A DNA stretch of 42,164 nt from Nitrospinota bacterium (GCA_016217765.1 JACRGP010000192.1:1-42164); one strand, 5' to 3'; counted from the first letter of the stretch, positions 12,486 through 28,681 are shown. Notes: a model not told the origin generated them from the sequence alone. Made by a program: numbers and translations.

Positions 12486-12516
12486 AAGTTGTAGTAAACG
12501 TCGTTTTATACAACTT
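12486..12516 (+). promoter_or_regulatory. Hairpin in the rpoB-rpoC spacer
   Basis: Arms AAGTTGTA (12486-12493) and TACAACTT (12509-12516) are perfectly complementary. Inside them AAAC and GTTT pair again across a GTC loop, with a 2x2 mismatch between the two helices. The hairpin ends 5 nt before the AGGAGA Shine-Dalgarno of rpoC. There is no T-tract, so it is not a terminator. An RNase processing site or translational control element is possible. Confidence 0.6.
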
Positions 12517-12533
12517 CATCTAGGAGATCCCAC

Positions 12534-16628
<4,095 letters not shown>

Positions 16629-16637
16629 AAATAGCTC

Positions 16638-16665
16638 TTGACTCCGCGTCAGATAGCGCTAGAAT
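16638..16665 (+). promoter_or_regulatory. Sigma-70-type promoter of the str operon
   Basis: TTGACT (16638-16643) and TAGAAT (16660-16665) are each one mismatch from consensus with a 16-nt spacer. The predicted start near 16672 gives a leader of about 80 nt before rpsL. It allows rpsL-rpsG-fusA-tuf and downstream genes to be transcribed independently of rpoBC. Confidence 0.75.
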
Positions 16666-16722
16666 CAATAATTTTTAATCTCCTTCGACTCCAATAAATT
16701 AAAACGTATTTGAGTTCGGGGT

Positions 16723-16741
16723 AAAAGGAAAATCGCCTTTT
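16723..16741 (+). promoter_or_regulatory. Small hairpin in the rpsL leader
   Basis: AAAAGG (16723-16728) pairs with CCTTTT (16736-16741) around a 7-nt loop, ending just before AGGGGG. It is short and weak and could modulate access to the ribosome binding site of the TTG-started rpsL. No known ribosomal-protein binding motif was recognised. Confidence 0.3.
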
Positions 16742-16754
16742 GCAGGGGGTAACT

Positions 16755-17132
16755 TTGCCAACGATTAATCAATTAGTTAAGAGCGGCCGGACAAAACCGA
16801 CGCAAAAAACGGCCAGTCCGGCGTTGCGGTCCTGTCCGCAAAAACGGGGAGTGTGCGTGCGGGTTTATACGTCCACTCCGAAGAAACCGAATTCCGCGTT
16901 GCGGAAAGTCGCGCGGGTCCGGTTGACCAACGGCATGGAGGTGACCACCTATATTCCCGGGGTGGGCCACAATTTGCAGGAGCATTCCATTGTGATGATC
17001 CGGGGCGGCCGCGTGAAAGACCTTCCGGGCGTGCGGTATCACGTCGTGAGAGGTTGTTTGGACACCCTGGGCGTGGCCAACCGGATGCAGAGCCGGTCCA
17101 AATACGGGGCCAAGAGAGCCAAGAAAGGTTAA
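16755..17132 (+). CDS. rpsL: Small-subunit ribosomal protein S12
   Basis: S12 lies at the decoding centre and is the classical streptomycin-resistance locus. I chose TTG 16755, which gives the family start 'MPTINQLV' and 125 residues; the ORF-track TTG at 16740 would add five residues over the SD-like AGGGGG. '[10 protein letters not shown]' and '[10 protein letters not shown]' are wild type at the usual resistance lysines, and the latter contains the aspartate methylthiolated in some bacteria. Confidence 0.96.
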   Translation: MPTINQLVKSGRTKPTQKTASPALRSCPQKRGVCVRVYTSTPKKPNSALRKVARVRLTNGMEVTTYIPGVGHNLQEHSIVMIRGGRVKDLPGVRYHVVRGCLDTLGVANRMQSRSKYGAKRAKKG

Positions 17133-17145
17133 GTGAGAAGAGAAT

Positions 17146-17616
17146 ATGGGGCGTAGACGAGAAGCGGTAAAACGAGAAGTCGCGGCCGACCCGAAGTTCA
17201 ACGACGTGACGGTGGCCCGGTTCATAAACAGCATCCTGAAAAAGGGGAAGAAAAGCCTGGCCGAGCGGCTTTTCTACGGGGCGCTGGAGGAAATCGGAAA
17301 AAAGACCAAGGAAGACCCCATGAAGGTTTTCCGGAAGGCCGTGGAGAATGCCTCGCCCCTTCTGGAGGTCCGTTCCCGGCGGGTGGGCGGCGCGACGTAT
17401 CAGGTGCCCGTGGAAGTGAAGAGCGGCCGCCGGCTGGCGCTGAGCATGCGATGGATCATCGCCCACGCCCGCGACCGGGCGGGCCGGGCGTTTTCGGAAA
17501 AGCTGTCCGGGGAAATAATCGACGCCTACAACAATACGGGCGGCGCAATCAAGAAAAAAGAGGAAGTCCATCGGATGGCCGAGGCCAACAAGGCGTTTGC
17601 CCACTACCGCTGGTAG
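17146..17616 (+). CDS. rpsG: Small-subunit ribosomal protein S7
   Basis: S7 nucleates assembly of the 30S head and contacts the E site. At 156 residues it is standard length, starting '[12 protein letters not shown]' and carrying '[14 protein letters not shown]' and '[11 protein letters not shown]'. It lies 13 nt after rpsL and 19 nt before fusA, the classical str order. S7 autoregulates this operon in E. coli; no matching site was identified here. Confidence 0.97.
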   Translation: MGRRREAVKREVAADPKFNDVTVARFINSILKKGKKSLAERLFYGALEEIGKKTKEDPMKVFRKAVENASPLLEVRSRRVGGATYQVPVEVKSGRRLALSMRWIIAHARDRAGRAFSEKLSGEIIDAYNNTGGAIKKKEEVHRMAEANKAFAHYRW

Positions 17617-17635
17617 GTCATGGGAATTCTTTGAT

Positions 17636-19747
<2,112 letters not shown>

Positions 19748-19780
19748 AAATTCAATATTTAACATTCTGGAGTTATCCAC

Positions 19781-20971
19781 ATGGCAAAAGAAAAATTTGT
19801 TCGCGATAAACCGCACTTGAACGTCGGAACCATCGGCCACGTAGACCACGGGAAAACCACGTTGACGGCCTGCATCACCGAAGTATTGTCCAAAAAAGGA
19901 CTGGCCGATTACATCCCGTTCGATCAGATCGACAAGGCGCCCGAGGAGCGGGAGCGCGGCATCACCATCGCCATTGCCCATGTGGAATACAAAACCGATA
20001 AACGGCATTATGCCCATGTGGACTGTCCCGGCCATGCGGACTACGTCAAGAACATGATCACCGGCGCCGCGCAGATGGACGGCGCCATCCTGGTCTTGAG
20101 CGCCGCCGACGGCCCCATGCCCCAGACGCGGGAGCACATCCTCCTGGCGCGGCAGGTGGGCGTTCCCAGGATCATCGTGTTCATGAACAAGGTGGACATG
20201 GTCGACGACCCCGAGTTGTTGGACCTCGTCGAGTTGGAGGTCCGCGAATTGCTGTCCAAGTACGAGTTCCCCGGCGACGAGATCCCCGTCATCCGCGGTA
20301 GCGCCTTGCAGGCGCTTCAGAACCCCGAGGACCCGGTAAAGACCAAGTGCATATGGGACCTGATGGCCGCCCTGGACACCTATTTTCCCGTGCCCGATCG
20401 GGCCATCGACAAGCCGTTCCTCATGCCGATCGAGGACATCTTCAGCATCTCCGGCCGCGGCACGGTTGCCACCGGCAGGGTCGAGAGCGGAATTGTCAAG
20501 GTGGGCGAGGAGATCGAGATCGTCGGATTCCGTCCCACGACCAAGACGGTCGTGACCGGCGTCGAAATGTTCCGGAAATTGCTGGACGAGGGCCAGGCCG
20601 GGGACAACGTCGGCGTGCTTCTCCGCGGCACGAAACGCGAGGAGATCGAGCGCGGCCAGGTGTTGGCCAGGCCCGGATCCATCACGCCGCACACCAAATT
20701 CAAGGCCCAAGTGTACATCCTCACCAAGGAGGAAGGCGGGCGTCATACCCCCTTCTTCAACGGGTATCGACCGCAATTTTACTTCCGGACCACCGACGTG
20801 ACTGGCGTCGTACAGCTCCAGCAGGGGGTGGAAATGGTCATGCCTGGGGATAACGTCAACATTGAAGTGGATCTGATCACCCCCATCGCCATGAACAAGG
20901 AACTTCGGTTCGCCATCCGCGAAGGCGGAAGGACGGTCGGCGCCGGGGTCGTGAACGAGATCCTGGAATAA
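19781..20971 (+). CDS. tuf: Translation elongation factor Tu
   Basis: EF-Tu delivers aminoacyl-tRNA to the ribosome. The 396 residues are standard length, with P-loop 'GHVDHGKTT', '[12 protein letters not shown]', 'NKVDMVDD' and the domain III '[19 protein letters not shown]' segment. It sits 33 nt after fusA and only 2 nt before rpsJ, so the str and S10 operons appear fused. No second tuf lies in the tRNA cluster upstream of rpmG, so this may be the only copy. Confidence 0.98.
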   Translation: MAKEKFVRDKPHLNVGTIGHVDHGKTTLTACITEVLSKKGLADYIPFDQIDKAPEERERGITIAIAHVEYKTDKRHYAHVDCPGHADYVKNMITGAAQMDGAILVLSAADGPMPQTREHILLARQVGVPRIIVFMNKVDMVDDPELLDLVELEVRELLSKYEFPGDEIPVIRGSALQALQNPEDPVKTKCIWDLMAALDTYFPVPDRAIDKPFLMPIEDIFSISGRGTVATGRVESGIVKVGEEIEIVGFRPTTKTVVTGVEMFRKLLDEGQAGDNVGVLLRGTKREEIERGQVLARPGSITPHTKFKAQVYILTKEEGGRHTPFFNGYRPQFYFRTTDVTGVVQLQQGVEMVMPGDNVNIEVDLITPIAMNKELRFAIREGGRTVGAGVVNEILE

Positions 20972-20973
20972 TT

Positions 20974-21288
20974 ATGGCCGAGCAAAACCAGAAAATTAAG
21001 ATCAAACTGAAGGCCTACGACCACAAGCTTCTCGACTGGTCGGTGGGCGAGATTGTCGAGACCACCAAGCGCACGGGCGCGAAAGTGATCGGCCCCATCC
21101 CCCTGCCCACCGTGAAAAACCGGTGGACGGTGCTACGCTCGCCGCATGTCGACAAGAAGTCGCGGGAGCAGTTCGAGATCCGGACCCATAAAAGGATTCT
21201 GGAGATCGTGGAGCCGACCCCGCAGACGGTCGACGCCTTGATGAAGCTCGACCTGTCCGGCGGCGTGGACATCGAGATCAAACTATAG
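20974..21288 (+). CDS. rpsJ: Small-subunit ribosomal protein S10
   Basis: S10 is a 30S head protein and also the NusE transcription partner of NusB and NusG. The 104 residues include '[29 protein letters not shown]', the typical signature region (quoted in part by family knowledge). Starting 2 nt after tuf, it depends on upstream transcription. The first few residues are slightly longer than in E. coli. Confidence 0.97.
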   Translation: MAEQNQKIKIKLKAYDHKLLDWSVGEIVETTKRTGAKVIGPIPLPTVKNRWTVLRSPHVDKKSREQFEIRTHKRILEIVEPTPQTVDALMKLDLSGGVDIEIKL

Positions 21289-21308
21289 AATAGAAGACCA
21301 TTGAATCC

Positions 21309-21944
21309 ATGAACAGCATACTGGGCAGGAAAATTGGAATGACGCAGATATTCTCCGAGAACGGGGACTGCGTTCCCGTGACGGTGATCGCCGTGGAGAA
21401 ATGCGTCCCCGTTCTCAACCGGAGCAAGGAGAAGAACGGGTACGAGGCGGCGCTCGTCGCCTACGGCGAGAGGAAGCGGAAACACGTCAACAAGCCCATG
21501 CAGGGTTTTTACGGCAAGCTCAAGATCGAGCCGGCCCGCCTGCTCGCCGAGTTTCGCGGCGAGACGGCGACCGAGGAGGAGCTGGGCAAACCGTTGAGCG
21601 TGGACATCTTCGCCCCCGGGGACAAGGTCGACGTGGTCGGCGTCTCCAAGGGAAGAGGGTTCGCGGGGGTCGTCAAGAGGCACGGTTTCTCCGGCGCCCC
21701 GGGGTCCCGCGGCGCCCATGAATCGTTCCGCGGCGGCGGGTCCATCGGCATGCATACCTATCCCGGCAAGGTGTTCAAGGGGAAAGGGATGCCCGGCAGG
21801 ATGGGCGGCGACAATATCCATATAAGAAACCAGAAAGTGGCGCTGGTGGACAAAGACAAAAACGTGTTGCTCCTGAGGGGAGCCGTGCCCGGCGCCAACG
21901 GCGGCATCGTGCGGATCACTAAATCGCGGAGCAAGAAAGCGTAA
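21309..21944 (+). CDS. rplC: Large-subunit ribosomal protein L3
   Basis: L3 is an early assembly protein whose central loop reaches toward the peptidyl-transferase centre. At 211 residues it begins '[15 protein letters not shown]' and has the loop '[20 protein letters not shown]'. It starts 20 nt after rpsJ and is 3 nt from rplD. Confidence 0.97.
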   Translation: MNSILGRKIGMTQIFSENGDCVPVTVIAVEKCVPVLNRSKEKNGYEAALVAYGERKRKHVNKPMQGFYGKLKIEPARLLAEFRGETATEEELGKPLSVDIFAPGDKVDVVGVSKGRGFAGVVKRHGFSGAPGSRGAHESFRGGGSIGMHTYPGKVFKGKGMPGRMGGDNIHIRNQKVALVDKDKNVLLLRGAVPGANGGIVRITKSRSKKA

Positions 21945-21947
21945 GAT

Positions 21948-22574
21948 ATGCCTGAGTTGGACGTTTTAGACAAGAGCAAGAACAAGGTCGGGACCGTGCG
22001 GATTTCTCCGGAAGTGTTCGACGTGAAATCGCGCGAGAACCTGGCGCAGAAATACGTCGTCATGCAATTGGCCGCCCGGCGGAGCGGCACGGCCAAGACC
22101 AAGAGCAGTTACGCCGAGGTCAGAGGCGGCGGCAAGAAACCGTGGAGGCAAAAAGGGACCGGCAGGGCCCGCCAGGGGACCTCGCGTTCCGCGCTCTGGC
22201 GGGGCGGCGTGACCACATTCGGCCCCGTCCCCCGGGATTACAGCGTTAAAATGCCCAAGAAGATGAGGCAACTGGCGCTCAAGTCCGTGCTCACCGAGTT
22301 GGTCCGGGAGAAAGCGTTGTCGGTCGTCGATAAACTGACCGTGGACCAGCCCAAGACCAGCGAGGCGGTAAAGCTCATAAAGAGTCTCGGGTTGCCCCAA
22401 AGCGCGTTGTTTCTCCTGGCCGAGAAAAACCCGGACCTGGAGTTGGCCGTGCGCAATATCCCCAACGTCGATGTGTTGCTGGTCGATGGGCTCAACGTGT
22501 ACGACCTGCTGAACCACCAAAGAGTCGTTTGCACCCCCGAGGCGATCAAAAAAATAGAGGAGCGGTTCAACTGA
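21948..22574 (+). CDS. rplD: Large-subunit ribosomal protein L4
   Basis: L4 lines the exit tunnel through its extended loop, seen here as '[19 protein letters not shown]'. The 208 residues are standard. In E. coli L4 also represses the S10 operon; the short rpsJ leader here offers no obvious target. Its TGA overlaps the rplW ATG by one base. Confidence 0.96.
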   Translation: MPELDVLDKSKNKVGTVRISPEVFDVKSRENLAQKYVVMQLAARRSGTAKTKSSYAEVRGGGKKPWRQKGTGRARQGTSRSALWRGGVTTFGPVPRDYSVKMPKKMRQLALKSVLTELVREKALSVVDKLTVDQPKTSEAVKLIKSLGLPQSALFLLAEKNPDLELAVRNIPNVDVLLVDGLNVYDLLNHQRVVCTPEAIKKIEERFN

Positions 22575-22864
22575 TGGACGCGTTGCATGCAATCATAGAA
22601 AAACCCCTGATCACCGAAAAAGGGTCCCTGTTGCTCGGAGAGACCAACCGCGTTTCTTTCCAGGTGAGGAGAGACGCCAACAAACATCAGATCAAGGAAG
22701 CGGTTGAAAAGATATTCAACGTGAAAGTCCTCCAGGTGAATACCGTGCTGGTCAAGGGCAAGTATCGGCGGTTCGGCCGGAAACTCGGCAAGACCCAGGA
22801 TTGGAAAAAAGCCGTCCTCCGCTTGCGCGAGGGCGACAAGATCGAGTTCTTCGAGGGAGCCTGA
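22574..22864 (+). CDS. rplW: Large-subunit ribosomal protein L23
   Basis: L23 lies at the tunnel exit and docks trigger factor and SRP. I chose ATG 22574 (96 residues), which begins '[20 protein letters not shown]'. The ORF-track start at 22529 lies inside rplD. The conserved '[20 protein letters not shown]' loop region is visible. Translational coupling with rplD is likely through the one-base overlap. Confidence 0.95.
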   Translation: MDALHAIIEKPLITEKGSLLLGETNRVSFQVRRDANKHQIKEAVEKIFNVKVLQVNTVLVKGKYRRFGRKLGKTQDWKKAVLRLREGDKIEFFEGA

Positions 22865-22869
22865 TAGTA

Positions 22870-23697
22870 ATGTCAATTAGAAAGTTAAATCCCCGCTCCC
22901 CCGGAGTGCGTTTTCAGACGATTTCGGGGTTCGACGAGGTAACCAAGGACAGACCGGAAAAAAGCCTGCTGGTTTACATTCCCCGCAAAGGCGGGCGCAA
23001 CAACCTCGGGCGCATGACGACCAAGCGCCGGAGCGGCGGCCATCGCAAGTTGTACCGGCGGGTCGATTTCCTGCGCGACAAGGACGGGATCGAGGCGCGC
23101 GTCGCGTGGATAGAATACGATCCCAACCGCAACGCCTACATCGCGCTGGCGATTTACAAGGATGGAGAGAAACGCTACATCCTGGCGCCCGACGGACTGA
23201 AGGACGGCGACACGGTCGTGTCCGGGCCCAGCGCGGAGATCCGGACCGGGAATTGCCTGCCCCTGTCCAGCATTCCGGACGGCACGTTCGTGCATAATAT
23301 CGAACTGCGGCCCGGCAAGGGCGGCCAGATGGCGCGTAGCGCCGGGGCCTACGCTCAGTTGATGGCGAAGGAAGGCCCGTACGCGACGCTCAAGCTGGGT
23401 TCCGGAGAAGTCCGCCTGGTCGATAAGAGATGCCGCGCCACGGTCGGCTCCGTCGGCAACGCCGAATTCGAGAATATATCCATCGGCAAGGCGGGCCGCA
23501 ACCGGTGGAAAGGGTTTCGCTCCAGGGTCCGCGCGGTGGCGATGAACCCCGTCGACCATCCCATGGGCGGCGGCGAGGGCAAGACCTCCGGCGGCCGGCA
23601 CCCCTGCGACGCTTCGGGGTTCCCGGCGAAAGGCGCCAAGACCCGGAAGCGGAAGAAGCAGTCAAGCAGGTTCATTGTCAGCCGAAGAAAAAAATAA
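22870..23697 (+). CDS. rplB: Large-subunit ribosomal protein L2
   Basis: L2 is a core 50S protein needed for subunit joining and peptidyl-transferase activity. ATG 22870 gives 275 residues starting '[15 protein letters not shown]'; the ORF-track start at 22801 is within rplW. The C-terminal '[17 protein letters not shown]' block corresponds to the conserved 'DHPHGGGEG' region, with Met in place of the second His as in some other bacteria. Basic C-terminal tail present. Confidence 0.96.
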   Translation: MSIRKLNPRSPGVRFQTISGFDEVTKDRPEKSLLVYIPRKGGRNNLGRMTTKRRSGGHRKLYRRVDFLRDKDGIEARVAWIEYDPNRNAYIALAIYKDGEKRYILAPDGLKDGDTVVSGPSAEIRTGNCLPLSSIPDGTFVHNIELRPGKGGQMARSAGAYAQLMAKEGPYATLKLGSGEVRLVDKRCRATVGSVGNAEFENISIGKAGRNRWKGFRSRVRAVAMNPVDHPMGGGEGKTSGGRHPCDASGFPAKGAKTRKRKKQSSRFIVSRRKK

Positions 23698-23724
23698 ATC
23701 GCGGAAATTGGAGATGGGTGGCGT

Positions 23725-24009
23725 ATGGCACGATCGTTAAAAAAAGGTCCTTTTGTGGATGAACCCCTCGCGAGCAAAGTCGAGGATCTGAACCGGAGGA
23801 ACGACAAAAGGATATTGAAGACCTGGTCGCGCCGGTCTACGATACTCCCGGATTTTGTGGGCCACACCTTTGCCGTTCACAATGGGAAGAAGTTTATTCC
23901 GGTGTTCGTCTCGGAAAACATGGTCGGACACAAGCTGGGGGAATTCGCGCCCACGCGGACGTTCAAGGCGCATTCCGGCAAGACCAAAAAGGCGGTTCCG
24001 CCTAAGTAA
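23725..24009 (+). CDS. rpsS: Small-subunit ribosomal protein S19
   Basis: S19 is a 30S head protein that pairs with S13 and contacts the A-site region. At 94 residues it begins '[15 protein letters not shown]' and contains '[19 protein letters not shown]' and '[13 protein letters not shown]', which are diagnostic. It lies 27 nt after rplB and 22 nt before rplV. Confidence 0.97.
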   Translation: MARSLKKGPFVDEPLASKVEDLNRRNDKRILKTWSRRSTILPDFVGHTFAVHNGKKFIPVFVSENMVGHKLGEFAPTRTFKAHSGKTKKAVPPK

Positions 24010-24031
24010 CCTTTAAAAAAGTCATGAGACC

Positions 24032-24367
24032 ATGAGCGTAAGGGCTATCATAAGACACACTCGCACAACCCCCAGGAAGGCCAGGCTGGTGGCCGACCTG
24101 ATCCGGGGCAAGAACGTCAACGAGGCCATGAACATCCTGGCGTTTGCCAGGAAGCGGGTCGCCAGGACGTTTCAGAAGCTGTTGAAATCGGCCATCGCCA
24201 ACGCCGAGGAGAACCACAAGGTCGTGGACGTCGACGATCTGGTCGTCAAGTCCGTCCGCGTGGACAAGGGCGTCACTTGGAAGCGGTCCATGCCGAGGGC
24301 GCGGGGTATGGCGACGCCGATCCTCAAACGCACGAGCCATATCATGATCGTTTTGGACGAAAAATAA
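24032..24367 (+). CDS. rplV: Large-subunit ribosomal protein L22
   Basis: L22 lines the exit tunnel with its beta hairpin and affects macrolide binding and arrest peptides. The 111 residues include '[19 protein letters not shown]' and the hairpin '[20 protein letters not shown]', with no duplication in the loop. A preceding out-of-frame ATG at 24024 is not used. Confidence 0.96.
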   Translation: MSVRAIIRHTRTTPRKARLVADLIRGKNVNEAMNILAFARKRVARTFQKLLKSAIANAEENHKVVDVDDLVVKSVRVDKGVTWKRSMPRARGMATPILKRTSHIMIVLDEK

Positions 24368-24381
24368 TTCGGAGGATATCT

Positions 24382-25059
24382 GTGGGTCAGAAAGTACATC
24401 CATACGGTTTTCGGTTGGGCGTCAACAAGACGTGGACGGCCAACTGGTTCAGCCGGAAAAATTACTCGGACTGTCTCATCGAGGACATACGGATCCGGAA
24501 ATACATCAATAAAATGCTGTCCCACGCCGGCATAGCGAAGATCGAGATCGAGCGTTCCGCCAGCCGCGTCCGCATCAACATCCACACCGCCCGGCCGGGG
24601 ATCATCATCGGCAAGAAGGGGTTGGAGGTCGACAAGCTGAAGGAAGAATTGCAAAAAGTCATCGGCGGGAAGCAAGTGAACCTCAATATCAAGGAAGTGC
24701 GGCGGGCGGAGCTGGACGCCGCGCTGATCGGGCAGAACGTATGCCTGCAATTGGAAAAGCGGGTCTCCTTCCGGCGGGCCATGAAGAAGGCGGTGGTCTC
24801 CGCGTTGCGGTTCGGCGCCAAGGGCGTCAAGATACGCTGTTCCGGGAGACTGGGCGGCGCCGAGATCGCCCGGAGCGAGTGGTACCGGGAAGGCCGGGTC
24901 CCGTTGCATACGTTGCGGGCGGACATCGATTACGGCACCGCCGAGGCCCTGACCACGTTCGGGATCATCGGCGTCAAAGTGTGGGTTTACAAGGGAGACA
25001 TCCTGACGGCGGCCGAACAACGGCCGCAACGCGAGTCCGCCGAATCCGCCGCCGAATGA
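24382..25059 (+). CDS. rpsC: Small-subunit ribosomal protein S3
   Basis: S3 forms part of the mRNA entry helicase site of the 30S subunit. The start is GTG at 24382 with GGAGG seven bases upstream, giving 225 residues beginning '[18 protein letters not shown]'. The ORF-track start lies in rplV. The KH domain '[20 protein letters not shown]' and the C-terminal '[12 protein letters not shown]' are intact. Confidence 0.96.
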   Translation: MGQKVHPYGFRLGVNKTWTANWFSRKNYSDCLIEDIRIRKYINKMLSHAGIAKIEIERSASRVRINIHTARPGIIIGKKGLEVDKLKEELQKVIGGKQVNLNIKEVRRAELDAALIGQNVCLQLEKRVSFRRAMKKAVVSALRFGAKGVKIRCSGRLGGAEIARSEWYREGRVPLHTLRADIDYGTAEALTTFGIIGVKVWVYKGDILTAAEQRPQRESAESAAE

Positions 25060-25166
25060 CCGGCCCGGCGGGAAGAAAGCGGGCGGTTTGTCTTAAACTT
25101 TGAGCCAGCGAGTTCCCCAGGGAATTCCGTATGGATTGGACTTAGCGAGTCCGGAGAAGAAACGTT
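25060..25166. other. 107-nt gap between rpsC and rplP with small inverted repeats
   Basis: This is the largest gap in the otherwise tight S10 cluster. It contains GGACT-TAGCG-AGTCC (about 25138-25152) directly before GGAGAAG, the rplP ribosome-binding region, and a TTCCC/GGGAA pair slightly upstream. I recognise no gene or promoter in it. Confidence 0.45.
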
Positions 25167-25583
25167 ATGTTGCAACCCAAAAAAGTCAAATATCGAAAAC
25201 GTCAGAAAGGCCGGATGTGCGGCACCGCGTTTCGCGGCGGCGCGTTGAATTTCGGCACCTACGGTCTGCAAGCGGTGAATTGCGGCCGCATCACCGACCG
25301 GCAGATCGAGGCGGCCCGTATCGCCATGACCCGCTACGTCAAGCGCGGCGGGAAAATATGGCTGAGGATTTTTCCGGACAAGCCCGTTTCCAAAAAACCC
25401 GCCGAGACGCGGATGGGCAAAGGCAAAGGCGCTCCGGAGTTCTGGGTCGCGGTCGTAAAACCCGGCAGAGTGCTTTACGAAATGGAAGGGGTCCCGGAAA
25501 AAGTGGCGTACGAGGCCTTGCGGCTGGCTTCCCATAAACTTCCGCTGGGGACCCGGATTATCAAGAAAGACGGATTGGGTTGA
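25167..25583 (+). CDS. rplP: Large-subunit ribosomal protein L16
   Basis: L16 helps form the A-site tRNA binding pocket of the 50S subunit. The 138 residues start with the family signature '[16 protein letters not shown]' and carry '[22 protein letters not shown]'-type sequence. The start is fixed by this signature despite the unusual 107-nt upstream gap. Confidence 0.96.
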   Translation: MLQPKKVKYRKRQKGRMCGTAFRGGALNFGTYGLQAVNCGRITDRQIEAARIAMTRYVKRGGKIWLRIFPDKPVSKKPAETRMGKGKGAPEFWVAVVKPGRVLYEMEGVPEKVAYEALRLASHKLPLGTRIIKKDGLG

Positions 25584-25617
25584 ACCCGGACGCGACGGGG
25601 AAACCGGAGGCGAAACG

Positions 25618-25875
25618 ATGAAGGCAGAAGAAATCAGGAACTTGTCCGAAAAGGAACGCGAGGAGAAAGCCCGCGACCTCCAGGAGGAGTTGTTCAACCT
25701 CAAGATTCAATTGGCGACCGGCAAGATAGAGAACCCTGGCCGACTGCGATACCTGCGGCGGGACATCGCCAAGATCAAGACGATTCAGAAGGAAACGGCC
25801 CGGGCCGGCAAGGCCGCCCCCGCCGGAGCACAAGCTAAAAGCCGATCGCCCGCGATCGGGAACCGGAACTTATAG
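25618..25875 (+). CDS. rpmC: Large-subunit ribosomal protein L29 with extended tail
   Basis: L29 sits at the tunnel exit beside L23. The family core occupies about 65 residues ('[25 protein letters not shown]', shortened here, to 'RDIAKIKTI'). A further 20 or so Ala/Gly/Lys-rich residues ending 'AIGNRNL' bring it to 85, longer than usual. The tail is probably surface-exposed. It lies between rplP and rpsQ as expected. Confidence 0.94.
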   Translation: MKAEEIRNLSEKEREEKARDLQEELFNLKIQLATGKIENPGRLRYLRRDIAKIKTIQKETARAGKAAPAGAQAKSRSPAIGNRNL

Positions 25876-25889
25876 CGAGAGAAGGCAAA

Positions 25890-26189
25890 TTGAAAAGCGC
25901 GACCCATAACAAGAAGACGATGACGGCCGTCGTCGTCAGCGACAAGATGGACAAGACGGTGGTGGTCAAGGTGGAGCGGAAGTTCGTCCACCCCAAATTC
26001 AAAAAGATCGTGCGCACCGCCAAGAAATACAAAGTGCACGACGAGAAGAACGAGTGCCGGGCGGGAGACGTCGTCGCGATCGTCGAGACGCGTCCGCTCA
26101 GTAAAGAGAAGCGCTGGCGGTTGCAGGAAATAATCAAGAAGTCCGAGGGCGCGGAAAAAGTCGAGGAAGAGGCGGCGAACGAGCCATGA
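25890..26189 (+). CDS. rpsQ: Small-subunit ribosomal protein S17
   Basis: S17 is a primary 16S-binding protein. The frame has 99 residues from TTG 25890, preceded by GAGAAGG at good spacing. The next ATG (about 25920) would leave only five residues before the conserved '[16 protein letters not shown]', so TTG is preferred. A short acidic C-terminal extension ('[14 protein letters not shown]') exceeds the E. coli length. The stop overlaps the rplN start by four bases (ATGA). Confidence 0.93.
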   Translation: MKSATHNKKTMTAVVVSDKMDKTVVVKVERKFVHPKFKKIVRTAKKYKVHDEKNECRAGDVVAIVETRPLSKEKRWRLQEIIKKSEGAEKVEEEAANEP

Positions 26190-26554
26190 TCCAGTTGCGA
26201 ACGGTTTTGGATGTTGCGGATAATTCAGGGGCCCGGCAGGTCGAGTGCATCAAGGTGCTCGGCGGGTCCACCCGGCGTTATGCCTCGGTCGGCGATATCA
26301 TCGTGGTTTCCGTGAGGGAAGTCGACCCGAACACCCCCGTCAAGAAAGGGGACGTCAAGAAGGCGGTGGTCGTGCGCACCGTGAAGGAGATCCGGCGCGC
26401 GAACGGCACCTATATCAAGTTCGACAATAACGCCGCGGTATTGATCAACGAGGCCAAGGAGCCGGTCGGGACCCGTATCTTCGGGCCGGTGGCCAGGGAA
26501 TTGCGCGCGAAGAAATTCATGAAGATTCTGTCGCTCGCTCCGGAGGTGTTGTGA
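26186..26554 (+). CDS. rplN: Large-subunit ribosomal protein L14
   Basis: L14 lies at the subunit interface with L19. The protein has 122 residues with '[27 protein letters not shown]' (partial) and '[11 protein letters not shown]' near the C-terminus, both diagnostic. The ATGA overlap with rpsQ implies translational coupling. Confidence 0.97.
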   Translation: MIQLRTVLDVADNSGARQVECIKVLGGSTRRYASVGDIIVVSVREVDPNTPVKKGDVKKAVVVRTVKEIRRANGTYIKFDNNAAVLINEAKEPVGTRIFGPVARELRAKKFMKILSLAPEVL

Positions 26555-26892
26555 TGGAAGCCAGGACGGCCAAGTGGCGCATAAAGAAGGACGATATCGT
26601 CCAGGTGATCTCCGGCAAGGAGAGGGGGAAGAAGGGCAAGGTGTTGCTGGTCCTGCAGGACGAGGGGCGCTTGAAAGTCGAGAAGCTGAACATGCTCAAG
26701 CGGCACACGAGGGCCGGCAGAAAGGTCCAGCAGGGCGGCATCATCGAGCAGGAGGGGACCCTCCACATCTCCAACGTGATGTTGCTTTGCGACAAATGCG
26801 GCAAGGGCGTCCGCACCAAGCTCAAGAAGCTGGAGAACGCCAAGCGGGTCAGGGTGTGCCTGAAATGCGGCGAGGTTCTGGACAAGGCCTGA
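26554..26892 (+). CDS. rplX: Large-subunit ribosomal protein L24 with CxxC pairs
   Basis: L24 initiates 50S assembly. I chose ATG 26554 (112 residues), seven bases after GGAGG; the ORF-track GTG at 26551 is only four bases from it. The N-terminal KOW motif 'DDIVQVISGKERGKKGKV' is clear. The C-terminal part carries 'CDKCGK' and 'CLKCGE', a likely zinc ribbon found in a subset of bacterial L24 proteins. Confidence 0.95.
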   Translation: MEARTAKWRIKKDDIVQVISGKERGKKGKVLLVLQDEGRLKVEKLNMLKRHTRAGRKVQQGGIIEQEGTLHISNVMLLCDKCGKGVRTKLKKLENAKRVRVCLKCGEVLDKA

Positions 26893-26925
26893 TCTTAGAG
26901 AAAAATTCAATCCATCAAGAGACAA

Positions 26926-27468
26926 ATGATTCCAAATCTACTGAAAGCCTATAAAGAAAAGCTTCGGGGGCAGGTCCTGAAAGAACTGGGCATGAAGAAC
27001 GTCATGCAGGCCCCCCGGCTGGAAAAGATCGTCATCAACGTGGGGTTGGGCGAGGCGATGCAGAACGCCAAGCTCCTCGATTCCGCGGTGGAACAACTGA
27101 AGGCGATCGCCGGCCAGGCGCCGGTCTTGACCCGGGCCAAAAAGGCGATATCCAACTTCAAGCTTCGCGAGGGCGTCCCCATCGGGGCGATGGTCACCCT
27201 GCGCGGCGCGCGGATGTACGAGTTCTTCGAGCGGTTCGTGTCGTTCGCCCTGCCCCGCGTCCGCGATTTCAAGGGGCTTTCCCCGCGCTCCTTTGACGGA
27301 AGGGGGAATTACACCATCGGCCTGCGGGAGCAGTTGATTTTTCCCGAGATCGAATTCGATAAAATCGAGAAGATCAAGGGGATGAACATCACCATTTGCA
27401 CCACCGCGCGGTCCGATGAGGAGGGGAGATGCCTTCTCCAACATTTGGGATTGCCCTTGAGGAAATGA
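26926..27468 (+). CDS. rplE: Large-subunit ribosomal protein L5
   Basis: L5 binds 5S rRNA and contacts P-site tRNA and S13. At 180 residues it has '[15 protein letters not shown]', '[20 protein letters not shown]' and the usual C-terminus. It lies 33 nt after rplX in standard spc order. Confidence 0.97.
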   Translation: MIPNLLKAYKEKLRGQVLKELGMKNVMQAPRLEKIVINVGLGEAMQNAKLLDSAVEQLKAIAGQAPVLTRAKKAISNFKLREGVPIGAMVTLRGARMYEFFERFVSFALPRVRDFKGLSPRSFDGRGNYTIGLREQLIFPEIEFDKIEKIKGMNITICTTARSDEEGRCLLQHLGLPLRK

Positions 27469-27508
27469 CGCCGGCCCATCGGCCGCCCGAGATCGAAAAG
27501 GAAAGTTC

Positions 27509-27694
27509 ATGGCAAAAAAATCGTTGATAGCTAAGGCCCAGAGGAAACAGAAGTTTGCCGTAAGGCAATACAACCGCTGTCGGGTTTGCGGACGGCCGCG
27601 GGCTTTTCTGCGGAAGTTTGGCATGTGCAGGATTTGTTTTAGAGCGAGAGCCTTGCGGGGAGAAGTCCCAGGCGTAATCAAGGCGAGCTGGTAA
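27509..27694 (+). CDS. rpsN: Small-subunit ribosomal protein S14, zinc (type Z)
   Basis: S14 is a late-assembling 30S head protein. This is the short 61-residue zinc form with '[20 protein letters not shown]', four cysteines in two CxxC pairs. It occupies the usual place between rplE and rpsH. Confidence 0.97.
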   Translation: MAKKSLIAKAQRKQKFAVRQYNRCRVCGRPRAFLRKFGMCRICFRARALRGEVPGVIKASW

Positions 27695-27724
27695 GCGCGC
27701 CCAGTTTAGGAGTTTTGACGGAAC

Positions 27725-28117
27725 ATGATGACCGACCCGATTGCCGATTTATTCACCCGGATCCGAAACTCGGTCCAGGTGAAGCAGGATAAAATTGAGT
27801 TGCCCAACTCCAAGATAAAGACCCGGATCGCCGAGATTCTCAAGGAGGAAGGTTTTATAAGGAATTTCCGGGTGTTTAAGGACGAAAAGCAGGGAACGCT
27901 GAGAGTGTATTTCAAATACCTGAACGAGGAGCCGGCCATCCGCGGGATCCGGCGGGTCAGCAAGCCCGGCAGAAGAATTTACGTGAAGCAGGACAAGCTT
28001 CCCAAAGTATTGAACGGCTTGGGCATCGCCATCATCTCCACCTCCCAGGGCGTCTGGACCGACCAGGCGTGCAGGGAAAAGGGCGTTGGCGGCGAAGTGC
28101 TGGGCTACATCTGGTGA
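27725..28117 (+). CDS. rpsH: Small-subunit ribosomal protein S8
   Basis: S8 binds the central domain of 16S rRNA and in E. coli also represses the spc operon by binding the rplE region. The 130 residues begin '[16 protein letters not shown]' and end '[12 protein letters not shown]'. The second ATG at 27728 is an equally plausible start. No S8 target was recognised upstream of rplE. Confidence 0.96.
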   Translation: MMTDPIADLFTRIRNSVQVKQDKIELPNSKIKTRIAEILKEEGFIRNFRVFKDEKQGTLRVYFKYLNEEPAIRGIRRVSKPGRRIYVKQDKLPKVLNGLGIAIISTSQGVWTDQACREKGVGGEVLGYIW

Positions 28118-28129
28118 CGAAGGGTCTCT

Positions 28130-28681
28130 ATGTCTAGAATCGGAAAACTACCTGTTAAAGTCCCCGCCGGCGTGGATTGCAAGCTGGAGGGAAGCCAACT
28201 CAAGGTCAAAGGCCCGAAGGGAGAATTGATCAGGCATTTGCCCGCCGGCGTAAAAGTCGAGATCAAGCCCGGGGCCGTGAATGTCAACCGCCTGTCGGAC
28301 CAAAGAAGCCACCGCGCCCTGCATGGTCTGATCCGGACGCTGATCAACAACATGGTGGTCGGCGTAACCGAGGGCTATGCCAAGAAGTTGAGCATCGTCG
28401 GCGTGGGTTTCAAGGTGGAGCCGAAAGGCAAGGACCTGGCCATGCAACTGGGATTTTCGCATCCCGTTTTTTTCAAGGCCCCCGACGGGATCCAGTTTGA
28501 AGTGGATTCCAAGAACAATTTTGTGACGGTAAAAGGGATCGACAAGGAGAAAGTCGGCCAGACCACGGCGAATATCCGGAAGATCAAACCCCCCGAGCCA
28601 TACAAGGGCAAGGGGATCATGTACGTCGGCGAGAAGATCGTCAGAAAAGCCGGCAAAGCCGCCGCTACTTCCAAGAGTTAA
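28130..28681 (+). CDS. rplF: Large-subunit ribosomal protein L6
   Basis: L6 lies near the sarcin-ricin loop and factor-binding site. The 183 residues begin 'MSRIGKLPVKVPAGV' and include the C-terminal signature 'KPPEPYKGKGIMYVGEKI'. It starts 12 nt after rpsH and ends 3 nt before rplR. Confidence 0.97.
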   Translation: MSRIGKLPVKVPAGVDCKLEGSQLKVKGPKGELIRHLPAGVKVEIKPGAVNVNRLSDQRSHRALHGLIRTLINNMVVGVTEGYAKKLSIVGVGFKVEPKGKDLAMQLGFSHPVFFKAPDGIQFEVDSKNNFVTVKGIDKEKVGQTTANIRKIKPPEPYKGKGIMYVGEKIVRKAGKAAATSKS

